A model generated the notes under the pieces. That model searched no databases, was not told the DNA's origin, and saw nothing but the letters and a program-made list of their open reading frames with translations. Below, one piece after another: positions 26,580 through 34,634 of a DNA stretch of 64,000 nucleotides. The DNA is from Streptomyces nymphaeiformis (GTDB lineage Bacteria; Actinomycetota; Actinomycetes; Streptomycetales; Streptomycetaceae). A program made the position numbers and the translations under genes. The stretch covers positions 1-64,000 of the forward strand of contig NZ_JACHJY010000002.1 in NCBI RefSeq assembly GCF_014203895.1, in the 5' to 3' direction. Position 1 is the first letter of the stretch. Every line of letters starts with the position of its first letter.

Positions 26580-27892
26580 GCGGCGCCCCCGGAGGACAGC
26601 TCGTGGTCCCCGCTCGCGCGGACGACGGCCGCCCAGGCGTCGATGAGGAGGGCGAACTCCGCCATGTCCTCCCGGACTTCGTCGATCAGCGGCTCGCGGC
26701 GGGCGGCGAGGAAGTCCGCCGCCTCGGTGTAGCGGCCGCCGAGCTTGCGGTAGGAGCGGTCGACGACGTCGAGGCGCTCGGCGTTCTCGGCCCGGTCGAG
26801 CCGGGTGCTCTCCCGGACGAGAGCGGCGACGGCGTCGGCGCGGAGCCCGCCCCCGGCGTCGAGCAGCGAATCGCCGGCCGCCTTCGTCCCCGCGTACACG
26901 GAGTGGAGGTGCGGGGTGGCGAGCAGGAACTTCGTGAACCGCAGCTGGTAGGCGAGGAATCCGCTGTCGGAACGCCGTTCTCCGGTGTGGAAGTTGACGA
27001 TGTGCCGGTTGTGCAGCACTCCGGGCAGCCGGGCGTCGTGGACCAGGTGGAGGAGGAGGTAGTCGCTGCCGATGGTGTCGGTGGCGGGCGGCAGCGGCAC
27101 CCGGCCGTACACCTCGCGCGCGAGGGCGATGTTGCACATGTCGACGCGCGTGGGGCCGACGGTGGTGAGCGTGGTCAGGTCTCCGGTGAACGCGGCGGTC
27201 CCGGCACCCCGGAACGACTCGGCGATGAGGTTGCGGCGCCAGATCTCGGGATAGCCGTCCGGGACCGAGAGGCCGATGACGTCCTCGTACACGACGGGGT
27301 CGAGCCTGCGGATCTCCTCGACGTCCACGGACATCTCGCCGACGAAGGAGCCGCCGACCAGGGAGACCGGCCGGTGCGCGGCCGCGGGGTCGAGCCTGCT
27401 CCGGGACACGAGCCCGGCCACGTCGGAGGCCCGCCGGCCGAGGGCCGCCAGCTCGTGGTGGAGCGGGAAGACCGGCTCCCCGTCCAGGTGCTGGTAGCGG
27501 CTGTCGGAGTCCCTGCGGTGCACCGAGGCGCAGCCGAGCGCCTCCGCGAGCAGGAAGGCGCGGTTGGTGCAGGCGCCGTAGGACACCCGGTCCGGCAGCA
27601 TCAGGCCGAGCACGCGGTCCGGTTCGGCGGCGCCGGACCGGACGATCACCTCGCGCAGGAGGTCCCGCTGGGCGGCCTCGTCGAAGTGGTGGACGACCAC
27701 GCGGGGCACCGAGGGCAGCGCGGCCACGGTCCGCCGGTGCTCGGCGAGGACGGGTGCGGGAGAGGAGTCCAGGATCAGCAGGTGCACCTCGACGTCGAAC
27801 TCCCGGGCGCCGTAGGCGGCTTCCGCCGCGACGGCCCGGATCGTCCCGGAGCAGGCGCGGTGGGTGGGCAGGGTCAGGCAGACACGGCGCAC
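26576..27892 (-). CDS. DUF6271-like protein, possible GT-A-type transferase
   Basis: A 438-residue protein resembling the actinobacterial DUF6271 group. The first 130 residues look like a Rossmann/GT-A fold: RRVCLTLPTHRACSG strand, then alternating strands, ending at SVHRRDSDSRYQ, where Asp128-Ser-Asp130 fits a DxD metal/nucleotide motif. A later FVGEMSVDVEEI and TDTIGSDYLLLHLVHDA may complete the site. No biochemical function is established to my knowledge; glycosyl or nucleotidyl transfer is a hypothesis. GTG start after GAGGAGG; overlaps the dioxygenase by 19 bases and the condensation gene by 4, a strongly coupled operon. Confidence 0.6.
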   Translation of the reverse strand: MRRVCLTLPTHRACSGTIRAVAAEAAYGAREFDVEVHLLILDSSPAPVLAEHRRTVAALPSVPRVVVHHFDEAAQRDLLREVIVRSGAAEPDRVLGLMLPDRVSYGACTNRAFLLAEALGCASVHRRDSDSRYQHLDGEPVFPLHHELAALGRRASDVAGLVSRSRLDPAAAHRPVSLVGGSFVGEMSVDVEEIRRLDPVVYEDVIGLSVPDGYPEIWRRNLIAESFRGAGTAAFTGDLTTLTTVGPTRVDMCNIALAREVYGRVPLPPATDTIGSDYLLLHLVHDARLPGVLHNRHIVNFHTGERRSDSGFLAYQLRFTKFLLATPHLHSVYAGTKAAGDSLLDAGGGLRADAVAALVRESTRLDRAENAERLDVVDRSYRKLGGRYTEAADFLAARREPLIDEVREDMAEFALLIDAWAAVVRASGDHELSSGGAA

Positions 27893-28956
27893 GCCGCCTC
27901 CTCGCCCGTGGTCCCGTGGGGTTCGTTCCAGGAGGTGAGCCCGAGGAGGCGGCTTCCGAGCTCGTTCAGGGTGGCCGTCGGGTAGCGCTTGGACTCGTGG
28001 AGGACGGGGTCGCCGACCAGGGTGCGGTTCCAGCGGGGGGTGCGCAGGTGCCGCCAGGACTCGACCCGGGACTTCCGCAGCTTCGTGTGCTCCTCCAGGG
28101 CCGGCATCATCGACAGGTACTGGACCGCCCGCACCTGGTCCGCGGAGGTGTTGCGGGCCACGCCGTGGGCGAGGAGGCCGTTCCAGATCAGCAGGTCGCC
28201 CGGGCGCAGATCGGGGCGGACGACGGGGAACTCCGTCCGGTCCACGGCGGGGCGGATCGGGTCCCGGTCGGCGGGCTCGCCGAGCTTCCACTCCTCGAAC
28301 CGGCGGAACAGTTCCGGGCAGCACTGGAAGCCGCCGGACTCCGGGCTCGTGTCGTTCAGCGCGATGATCCCCTGCACCCGCTGCGGGGGCACGCCGAGCG
28401 TGGTGTCGATGTCCCAGTGCAGATCGATGTCGAAGCCCCGGTCGGTGGGCTCGATGAGGGCGCGGTCGCGGTTGCGCACGTTGGGCGGGTTGAGGTTGAG
28501 GCGGTCCTGGGTGACCCACAGCTCCTCGCAGTCCCACACGTCCACGAAGGCGTCGTAGACCCGCTGGGCCTGTCGGCTGTCCCAGAGCAGCTGGTGGTGG
28601 TACGCCTCCACGAAACCGTACACGTGCAGCTGCTGGTCTAGTTCGGAGCGGAACGGGCGGTCCTCGTACCAGCTGTCCGGCCGTTCGGGGTCGAGGCCCT
28701 GGAAGTCCCAGGTGAAGTCGAGCAGGCGCCGTGCGGCCGCGGCCGGGATCGCCTCGCGGACGATGACGTAGCCGTACGTCTGCCAGTGGGCGAAGTCCTC
28801 CTCGGAGAGCACCCGCAGCGGCCGTGACTTCTTCAGCTCCCGCAGGGTGGTCTGGGCGAGGTACGACTCGCCGTCCGCGCTGAAGTACGGCAGGTCCGAC
28901 GCCGCCCGGTGCAGCCGGGGTCGGCGGGCAGGGCGGTGCGGGGCGGGTGTCGTCAT
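27874..28956 (-). CDS. phytanoyl-CoA-dioxygenase-family Fe(II)/2-oxoglutarate oxygenase
   Basis: A 360-residue non-haem iron oxygenase. The iron triad is visible as His180-x-Asp182 (DIDLHWDID) and His264 (LLAHGVARN), with Arg276 a candidate 2-oxoglutarate anchor, on a PhyH-type double-stranded beta helix. Such enzymes hydroxylate, halogenate or desaturate amino acids, often while bound to a carrier protein. The motif HxD (not HxA/G) argues against halogenation. It is the first gene of the minus-strand operon and diverges from the ligase and carrier-protein genes, so hydroxylation of the carrier-bound amino acid is the favoured idea (inference). Confidence 0.85.
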   Translation of the reverse strand: MTTPAPHRPARRPRLHRAASDLPYFSADGESYLAQTTLRELKKSRPLRVLSEEDFAHWQTYGYVIVREAIPAAAARRLLDFTWDFQGLDPERPDSWYEDRPFRSELDQQLHVYGFVEAYHHQLLWDSRQAQRVYDAFVDVWDCEELWVTQDRLNLNPPNVRNRDRALIEPTDRGFDIDLHWDIDTTLGVPPQRVQGIIALNDTSPESGGFQCCPELFRRFEEWKLGEPADRDPIRPAVDRTEFPVVRPDLRPGDLLIWNGLLAHGVARNTSADQVRAVQYLSMMPALEEHTKLRKSRVESWRHLRTPRWNRTLVGDPVLHESKRYPTATLNELGSRLLGLTSWNEPHGTTGEEAACAVSA

Positions 28957-29012
28957 GGGGTCCCTCCAGAGGCGGTGGCCGGAGGTCAGGCGGCCACGTC
29001 GTTCAGAAGAAT

Positions 29013-29024
29013 TGGTTTAGACCA
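29013..29024. promoter_or_regulatory. DasR-type (dre-like) site 1
   Basis: TGGTTTAGACCA differs at one base from the palindrome TGGTCTAGACCA of DasR/HutC-class GntR regulators. It follows a consensus -35 (TTGACA on the minus strand, 29032-29037), so it sits in the dioxygenase promoter. Confidence 0.55.
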
Positions 29025-29093
29025 TCACTTCTGTCAAGTGCTCCCCGGGTGTGTGCAGTTGGCAATCGGGTTGGTTCGGCGACACGGCCCCTT

Positions 29094-29105
29094 TGGTCTA
29101 GACAA
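29094..29105. promoter_or_regulatory. DasR-type (dre-like) site 2
   Basis: TGGTCTAGACAA differs at one base from TGGTCTAGACCA. It overlaps a candidate -35 (TAGACA, 29099-29104) paired over 18 bases with TAGGGT (29123-29128) for the ligase gene on the plus strand. Confidence 0.6.
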
Positions 29106-29243
29106 CCTTCGGTGAACTGGCTTAGGGTCCCCATGCGCAGGCCGGCCCCTGAGGGAGCGTCAGGCGGCTTCTCCGCCGTGCCGTGGTCGACGAGGACCCC
29201 ACGCCGTGACTGTTCGCCCACGCCCAGAGGGAGTCCCGTTTCC

Positions 29244-30104
29244 ATGAGCACACCCGGCACCACCGTCCTCCCGGACGGCGGCCTCAAGAGCCCCGGCGCG
29301 GGCCTGATCACCCTGGACCCGGTCCGCACCGCCCTGCTCCACGGCCTGGACGAGCTGCTCACCGGCCTGGCCGCGCGCCTCTCCGCCCCCGAGGTGGTGG
29401 GCCCGCCGCTGCTCTCCGTGGAGGGCCTCGCGCGCCTCGACTTCTTCCGCAACTTCCCCCATCTCGGCGTCTCCGCCGGGCGGTTCGCCCCCGACGCGCT
29501 CGACGGCCTCGCCGCGGGGGAGTCCCCGGGCGAACTGCCGCTCCGGCCCACCGGCTACCTCCTGCCGTCCGCCACCTGCTACGGCCTGCTGCTCTCCCTG
29601 GAGGGCCGGGACGTCGGCGAGGAAGGGCTGCGGCTCTCGGCCGCCGGCCGCTGCTTCCGCAACGAGACCCACTACGACGGCCTCAAGCGCCTGTGGGGCT
29701 TCCACATGCGCGAGGTCCTGTACCTCGGCACGAAGCAGGGCTCGCTCGAACACCTCGACCGGGGCGCCGAGTTCATCCAGGAACTGGCCGGACGCCTCGG
29801 CCTCGCACTGGACCGGGCCGTGGCCGACGACCCCTTCTACGACAAGGGCGGCTCCCGCGCCCGGCTCATGGCGCTCGACCCCGTCAAGCACGAGTTCAGC
29901 GCCCCCGACGGCACGGCCATCGCCTCCGTCAACCGGCACCGCAACTTCTTCGGCGAGCGCCTCGACATCCGCGCCGGCTCCGCGGGCCCCGCGTACAGCG
30001 CCTGCGTCGCCTTCGGCGTCGAGCGCTGGGTGCACGCGATGATCCTCGCCCACGGCAGCCCCGAGCAGGCGCTCGACCGGCTGCGCGAGGCCGCCGCCGC
30101 GTAG
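29244..30104 (+). CDS. SerRS-like amino acid:[carrier protein] ligase
   Basis: A 286-residue class II aminoacyl-tRNA-synthetase catalytic core without a tRNA-binding arm. Motif 2 is CFRNETHYDG (Arg139, Glu141), motif 3 FGVERW (258-262). Cys112 (ATCYGLL), Glu157 (MREVLYLG) and Cys254 (YSACVAFG) fit the zinc ligands of atypical SerRS homologues that adenylate glycine or alanine and load it on a dedicated carrier protein rather than tRNA. The carrier-protein gene is next (59 bases downstream), followed by a PPTase, which strongly supports this reading. ATG at 29244 is preceded by AGAGGGAG; the frame is open further upstream but without homology. The amino acid specificity is not deducible by eye. 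Confidence 0.88.
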   Translation: MSTPGTTVLPDGGLKSPGAGLITLDPVRTALLHGLDELLTGLAARLSAPEVVGPPLLSVEGLARLDFFRNFPHLGVSAGRFAPDALDGLAAGESPGELPLRPTGYLLPSATCYGLLLSLEGRDVGEEGLRLSAAGRCFRNETHYDGLKRLWGFHMREVLYLGTKQGSLEHLDRGAEFIQELAGRLGLALDRAVADDPFYDKGGSRARLMALDPVKHEFSAPDGTAIASVNRHRNFFGERLDIRAGSAGPAYSACVAFGVERWVHAMILAHGSPEQALDRLREAAAA

Positions 30105-30163
30105 ACGGCACGCCTTCCTTCCGCACCTCCACCCGTACTCGGCACAGCAAGGAGCACCCCCCC

Positions 30164-30394
30164 ATGGACCCCATCGTCGCGTGGCTCCACGAGAAGAACC
30201 CGGGTCTCGACGGTCCGATCGACACCGACGAGGACCTCATCGAGGCCCGGCTCATCGACTCCATGGACTTCCTGGAGTTCATCGACCTCCTGGAGGAGCT
30301 GTCCGACAGCTCCATCGACCTCCAGGAGGTCACCATCGACGACTTCCGCACCATCGGGCGCGTCCAGGAGCGCTTCCTGAGTGGCGCGCAGTGA
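30164..30394 (+). CDS. dedicated aminoacyl carrier protein
   Basis: A 76-residue acidic four-helix carrier protein. The phosphopantetheine site is Ser33 in LIDSMDFLEFIDLLEELS, the usual DSM/DSL context at the start of helix 2. Length and the GxxDxDEDLIEARLIDS lead-in match carriers used by SerRS-like ligases. AAGGAGC lies upstream of the ATG. Preceded by the ligase and overlapping the PPTase by 14 bases, so loading and activation enzymes are co-encoded. It would be the covalent workbench for the dioxygenase and condensation protein. Confidence 0.92.
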   Translation: MDPIVAWLHEKNPGLDGPIDTDEDLIEARLIDSMDFLEFIDLLEELSDSSIDLQEVTIDDFRTIGRVQERFLSGAQ

Positions 30395-31028
30395 CCCCCC
30401 GCCCCTGAACGCCCTGGCCGTGGTGGCCGCCACCGGGGAGGTCCTGGACCTGCCGGGACTCCACGAGGGCCTCCTCGCGCCCTGGGAGCGCCGGCGGCTC
30501 GACCGGATCCGGGTGCCGGGCCGCCGCGACGACGTCCTCGCCGCCCGCCTCCTGGTCCGGTGGTGCGTCGCCCGGTTCACCGGGCTCCCGCCCGAGGAGT
30601 CGGGTCCGGAGCAGTACTGCGGGGGATGCCGGCGGTACGGGCACGGCCGCCCCTACCTGAGCCGCCTCCCCGGGCTGGGCGTCAGCCTGAGCCACGCCGA
30701 CGGTCTGGTCGCGGCGGCCGTCGGCCCCGGACCGGTCGGCATCGACGTGGAACCCGAGGGGCGCCGGCCCGGCCCCCTCCCCGTGCTGCGGCGCCTTGTT
30801 CCCGAGGCCGAGGCCGAACTCCGGGAGGCGGCGGCCGCCCCGGACCCGGACGCGGCGCTGCTCCGCCTGTGGGTGCGCGGCGAGGCCCGGTTCAAGGCCG
30901 GTGGCCAGGAGGGTCTGCGACTCCTGGAGTGGACCGACCGGGACCGGGCGGCCGTCGCGGCGGTCGCCGGGACCGGGCCCGTCACCGTCATGGCATGCGG
31001 GGACCCAGCGTCCGCACGACCTGCGTGA
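30381..31028 (+). CDS. 4'-phosphopantetheinyl transferase of the island
   Basis: A 215-residue Sfp-like enzyme that transfers phosphopantetheine from CoA to the carrier-protein serine. Magnesium and CoA motifs: GLGVSLSHADGLVAAAVG, GIDVEPEGRRPG (Asp and Glu ligands) and WVRGEARFKAGG (WxxxEAxxK; the lysine of the usual KEA is Gly here). An N-terminal YCGGCRRYGHGRPYL segment is typical of actinobacterial members. GTG start overlaps the carrier gene by 14 bases, with AGGAG upstream. Its 3' end overlaps the opposing lipoprotein gene by 41 bases. Confidence 0.87.
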   Translation: MARSDPPPLNALAVVAATGEVLDLPGLHEGLLAPWERRRLDRIRVPGRRDDVLAARLLVRWCVARFTGLPPEESGPEQYCGGCRRYGHGRPYLSRLPGLGVSLSHADGLVAAAVGPGPVGIDVEPEGRRPGPLPVLRRLVPEAEAELREAAAAPDPDAALLRLWVRGEARFKAGGQEGLRLLEWTDRDRAAVAAVAGTGPVTVMACGDPASARPA

Positions 31029-31686
31029 GGACCTTCTCGCTCCAGTTCCGGTTCGACGCCGGGTATTCGCCCACGCCGTCCGCGGTGGACATGCCGCTCA
31101 CCTCGAACTGGTACGGGCCCTGGTGGCAGGTGGGCCCGTCGGAGACGTCCGGCAGGAAGCAGCCCTCGGTGCCGAGCGAGGTGCCGAGGTCCCGGAACTC
31201 CTTCTTGTACGTGCCCTCGGCCGCCCGCTTCCGCGCCGACTTGAGGTCCTCGGCGTAGTTCCGCTCCACGAGCGCGGGGTCGGCGATGGCCGTGAAGGTG
31301 ACCTTGACGCTGCTGTTGTGCTCGCTCTCGTACTCGGACGGCAGCCCGAACCTGAACTCGCAGCCGCCCGCCGGGACGTCGCCGGTCGTGCCGGGCGCGG
31401 ACTCGGACAGGGGGTTGAAGTCGATGATCGTGACCTTCACCGGGTCCCGTGCGAAGTCGGTCGCCTGCGGGAGGATCGCCCGGATCTCCTCGTCGCTCAG
31501 CACCTCGCAGGCGTTCGGCCACTCGGCGAGCGGCAGCGAGGCGTTCGCGGCCGGGTGCGCGGCGAGTTTCGGGCCCGAGGGCTTCGCCGCGCCGAACTCC
31601 AGCGGTGGCGGCGCGCTGCTGCAGCCCGCGAGCGCGAGAGGAGCGGCCACGGCAAGGACGAGGCACCACCGGTTCAGTCTGGACAC
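30988..31686 (-). CDS. DUF3558-type lipoprotein
   Basis: A 232-residue exported lipoprotein. The signal peptide (RLNRWCLVLAVAAPLALAGC) ends in a clear lipobox LALAGC. The mature part has the DUF3558 pattern, including WPNACEVLSDEEIRAILPQA, a GCEFRF segment and further Cys residues that could pair in disulfides. DUF3558 proteins are common, uncharacterised surface lipoproteins of actinomycetes. The GTG at 31686 after GGGGGAA is preferred over an in-frame GTG at 31713 that has no ribosome site. Confidence 0.78.
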   Translation of the reverse strand: MSRLNRWCLVLAVAAPLALAGCSSAPPPLEFGAAKPSGPKLAAHPAANASLPLAEWPNACEVLSDEEIRAILPQATDFARDPVKVTIIDFNPLSESAPGTTGDVPAGGCEFRFGLPSEYESEHNSSVKVTFTAIADPALVERNYAEDLKSARKRAAEGTYKKEFRDLGTSLGTEGCFLPDVSDGPTCHQGPYQFEVSGMSTADGVGEYPASNRNWSEKVLTQVVRTLGPRMP

Positions 31687-31817
31687 GTCACGTTCCCCCG
31701 AAAGTGAAGACACCGGAATCGGGGACCATTCTGCACACCGGACGGCCGAATGGCGGGACCGGGTCGGGCGAATCCGCCGCCGCGGGCGTGGCCCCGTGAA
31801 GCTGCGGTGGTACGTCG

Positions 31818-32876
31818 ATGGCCATGCAGCCAGCCACCCCCCCGACGGTCAGCCCCTTCCTCCGTACGGCCGCCGCCTACGCGTGGCGGCTGCTCGCCGT
31901 CGGCCTCCTCGTCTACAGCCTGTTCGCGGTGCTCGGGCGCTTCCACGAGATCGGTGTGGCCCTCTTCCTCGGCCTGGTGATCACCGCGCTGCTCCGGCCC
32001 GTCGCCGACCAGGTCGCCCGGGTCCTGCCCCGGTCGCTCGCGGTCGCCCTCACCCTGCTCGTCAGCATCGTGCTCGTCCTCGGAGTGCTCGTGCTGGTCG
32101 GCGAGGCGGTCGCGGGGGAGCAGACCACACTGGTGCGCGAGTTCCGGGAGGGCGTCGGACGGATCGAACGCTGGCTGCAGCGGCCGCCGTTCCGCCTCGC
32201 CCCGGACGCGCTCTCCGGTGTGCAGTCCAAGATCGGCGACTACCTCTCCAGTCACCGGTCCGCCCTGCTCAGCACGGCGGTGAGCGGAGCCGGGCACGTC
32301 GTCACCGTCCTCGCCACGCTGGTCCTCGGCTTGTTCTCCGCGGTGTTCTTCATCCACTCGGGGGACCGGCACTGGTCCTGGTTCCAGAAGCAGCTCCCGA
32401 GTTCGGTGCGCGACCGCGTCGCCCTCGGCGGGCGAGCGGCCTGGAGCACCTTCACCGGCTACACGCACGGCATCGTCCTGGTCGCCGCGACGAACGCGGT
32501 GCTCGTCGGCATCGCCCTCTGGGCCCTCGGGGTCCCCCTCGCCGTACCGCTCGCCCTCCTGGAGTTCCTCGCCGCCTTCATCCCGCTGATCGGCTCGCCG
32601 ATCGCCCTCGCGATCGCCGCCGTCGTGGCGCTCGCCTCGAAGGGCCCGCTGGTGGCGGGCATCGTCGTCGCCCTGATCGTGATCATCGGTCAGATCGAGG
32701 GACATCTGCTGCACCCCCTCGTCATGAGCTGGGCGGTGCGGCTCCACCCGCTGGTGGTGGCCGTCTCGGTGGTCGCGGGCTCCATCGCCGCGGGCGTCGT
32801 GGGCGCGGTCGTGGCGGTGCCGCTGGTGTCGGTGGTCTGGTCGGTGCACACGGCGCTGCGGGACGCGCGCGGCTGA
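31818..32876 (+). CDS. AI-2E family transporter
   Basis: A 352-residue polytopic membrane protein of the AI-2E (UPF0118) superfamily. Hydrophobic helices at 25-45, 50-65, 75-100 and five or more later ones flank a soluble stretch around 105-150. Family blocks FLGLVITALLRPVADQVARV, TFTGYTHGIVLVAATNAVLVG, EFLAAFIPLIGSPIALAIAA and IEGHLLHPLVMSWAVRLHPL are present. The superfamily includes autoinducer-2 exporters and Na+/H+ antiporters, so the substrate is open. It starts 131 bases after the divergent lipoprotein start. Confidence 0.87.
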   Translation: MAMQPATPPTVSPFLRTAAAYAWRLLAVGLLVYSLFAVLGRFHEIGVALFLGLVITALLRPVADQVARVLPRSLAVALTLLVSIVLVLGVLVLVGEAVAGEQTTLVREFREGVGRIERWLQRPPFRLAPDALSGVQSKIGDYLSSHRSALLSTAVSGAGHVVTVLATLVLGLFSAVFFIHSGDRHWSWFQKQLPSSVRDRVALGGRAAWSTFTGYTHGIVLVAATNAVLVGIALWALGVPLAVPLALLEFLAAFIPLIGSPIALAIAAVVALASKGPLVAGIVVALIVIIGQIEGHLLHPLVMSWAVRLHPLVVAVSVVAGSIAAGVVGAVVAVPLVSVVWSVHTALRDARG

Positions 32877-32928
32877 CTTCCCCCGTGCGCGGGGTCTTGC
32901 GCCGGGTGGGCGGCCTCTCTACTCTCCC

Positions 32929-32963
32929 GGCCAATGGTTAGGAATATTTCCTAACGATTGGCC
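32929..32963. promoter_or_regulatory. 35-bp palindromic operator upstream of GH8 gene
   Basis: Nearly perfect 35-bp palindrome centred at 32946: outer arms GGCCAAT (32929-32935) and ATTGGCC (32957-32963), inner GTTAGGAA-TAT-TTCCTAAC (32937-32955), with one mismatched pair (32936/32956). It ends 21 bases before the GH8 ATG. AGGAAA/TTTCCT palindromes are, as I recall, targets of a ROK-type repressor of chitosanase genes in Streptomyces; the match is suggestive only. Confidence 0.6.
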
Positions 32964-32984
32964 ATGGAGGGAAAGGGAGTTGAC

Positions 32985-34634
32985 ATGCGTCGACGAAGCG
33001 TCACGCTTCTCGGGCTCGCGGGTCTGCTGGCGTTGCCCCTGACGGTCCTGCCGCAGGCGCAGGCCGCCGACGGCCTCGTGTCCGGCGGAAAGGCGGTGAC
33101 GGCCTCGTCCGTCGAGACCTCGGCCTTCGGGCCCGGCCTCGCGGTCGACGGCAACACGGCCACCCGCTGGGCGAGCGCCGAAGGGGTCGACCCGCAGTGG
33201 ATACGGATAGACCTCGGGGCGAACCACACGATCTCCCGGGTGAAGCTCGACTGGGAGGCCGCGTACGGCAAGGCGTACCGCATCCAGACCTCCACCGACG
33301 GCACGAACTGGACCGACGTCTACTCCACCACCGCCGGTGACGGGGCGACCGACGACCTCACGGTCTCCGGCAGCGGCCGCTACGTCCGGATGTACGGCAC
33401 CGGTCGCGGCACGCCGTACGGCTACTCCCTCTGGGAGTTCGAGGTGTACGGCGCGCCCACCGGCACCGGCGGGGGCGGCGGAGGACCCGCCGTCCCCTTC
33501 GGCAGCCACCTCAAGCCGTACGCCGCCGGCATCCTGAAGCCCTCCGGCACGCAGTCCGCCCTCGACCAGAAGGTCGTCGACTACTACAACCGGTGGAAGG
33601 CCGCCTTCGTCCGGCAGAACTGCGGCAACGGCTGGTACCAGGTCATCTCGCCCGACGCCGACCACCCGTACGTCGCCGAGGCGCAGGGGTACGGCATGGT
33701 CGTCACCGCCACCATGGCGGGCGCCGACCCCGACGCCAAGAAGATCTTCGACGGTCTCGTCAAGTGGAAGATCGACCACCCCTCCTCGGTCAACCCGAAC
33801 CTCCTCGCCGCCGAGCAGGACACCGCCTGCAAGAGCGTCAACGGCGGCGACGGCGCCACCGACGGCGACATGGACGTGGCCTACGGCCTGCTCCTCGCCG
33901 ACAGGCAGTGGGGCAGCACCGGCACCTACAACTACAAGGACCTCGCGCTCAAGCACATCGCCGCCATCAAGAAGGACGAGGTCAACGCGACGACCAAACT
34001 CCTGAAGCTCGGCGACTGGAGCAGCTCGGGCGACCAGTACTACTACATCACCCGCACCTCGGACTGGATGGCCGACCACTTCCGCGCCTTCCGCGCGGCC
34101 TCGGGCGACACCACCTGGGACGCGGTGCGCAACGCCCACCAGACGCAGATCTCCCGCCTCCAGTCCACGTACGCCTCCGGCACCGGACTCCTGCCCGACT
34201 TCGTCGTCGACACCGACACCACGCCCAGGCCCGCCCCCGGCCAGGTCCTGGAGGACCCCAACGACGGCGCGTACTGGTGGAACGCCTGCCGCACCCCCTG
34301 GCGCATCGGCGACGACGCCGTGACCAGCGGCGACGCCACGTCCCTCGCGGCCGCCCGCAAGGTCAACGGCTGGATCAAGACGAAGACCGGCGGCGACCCG
34401 AACAAGATCGCCGTCGGCTACAAGCTCAACGGCACCCAGATCTCCTCGGGCAGCGAGGCCGCCTTCTTCGCGCCGTTCGCGGTGGCGGCGATGACCGACC
34501 CGGGCAGCCAGGCCTGGCTCGACGCCCTGTGGAGCAAGATGCTGGCGACTCCGATCGACACGAGCAGCTACTTCTCGGCCAGCATCCAGCTCCAGGTCAT
34601 GATCACCGCCTCAGGCAACCACTGGGTGCCGTAG
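32985..34634 (+). CDS. secreted GH8 enzyme with F5/8C carbohydrate-binding domain
   Basis: A 549-residue exported glycoside hydrolase. Signal peptide at 1-27, then an F5/8 type C (CBM32-like) domain (about 30-155, ending YGYSLWEFEVYG), a glycine linker, and the GH8 domain (about 170-549). GH8 signatures: VAEAQGYGMVVTATMAG with the general-acid Glu, and GATDGDMDVAYGLLLADRQWG with the catalytic Asp region. GH8 covers cellulases, lichenases, xylanases and chitosanases; the operator-like palindrome upstream slightly favours chitosan. ATG at 32985 has GGGAG upstream; an in-frame ATG at 32964 adds 7 residues. Converges on the FAD monooxygenase with a 24-base overlap. Confidence 0.87.
   Translation: MRRRSVTLLGLAGLLALPLTVLPQAQAADGLVSGGKAVTASSVETSAFGPGLAVDGNTATRWASAEGVDPQWIRIDLGANHTISRVKLDWEAAYGKAYRIQTSTDGTNWTDVYSTTAGDGATDDLTVSGSGRYVRMYGTGRGTPYGYSLWEFEVYGAPTGTGGGGGGPAVPFGSHLKPYAAGILKPSGTQSALDQKVVDYYNRWKAAFVRQNCGNGWYQVISPDADHPYVAEAQGYGMVVTATMAGADPDAKKIFDGLVKWKIDHPSSVNPNLLAAEQDTACKSVNGGDGATDGDMDVAYGLLLADRQWGSTGTYNYKDLALKHIAAIKKDEVNATTKLLKLGDWSSSGDQYYYITRTSDWMADHFRAFRAASGDTTWDAVRNAHQTQISRLQSTYASGTGLLPDFVVDTDTTPRPAPGQVLEDPNDGAYWWNACRTPWRIGDDAVTSGDATSLAAARKVNGWIKTKTGGDPNKIAVGYKLNGTQISSGSEAAFFAPFAVAAMTDPGSQAWLDALWSKMLATPIDTSSYFSASIQLQVMITASGNHWVP

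Noticed and set aside
27874..28956. Halogenase function for the PhyH-family enzyme
   Set aside because: The iron motif is His-x-Asp, whereas Fe/2OG halogenases replace the Asp with Ala or Gly.
29244..30104. A true seryl-tRNA synthetase
   Set aside because: Far too short, no N-terminal tRNA-binding coiled coil, and it is followed by a carrier protein and PPTase.
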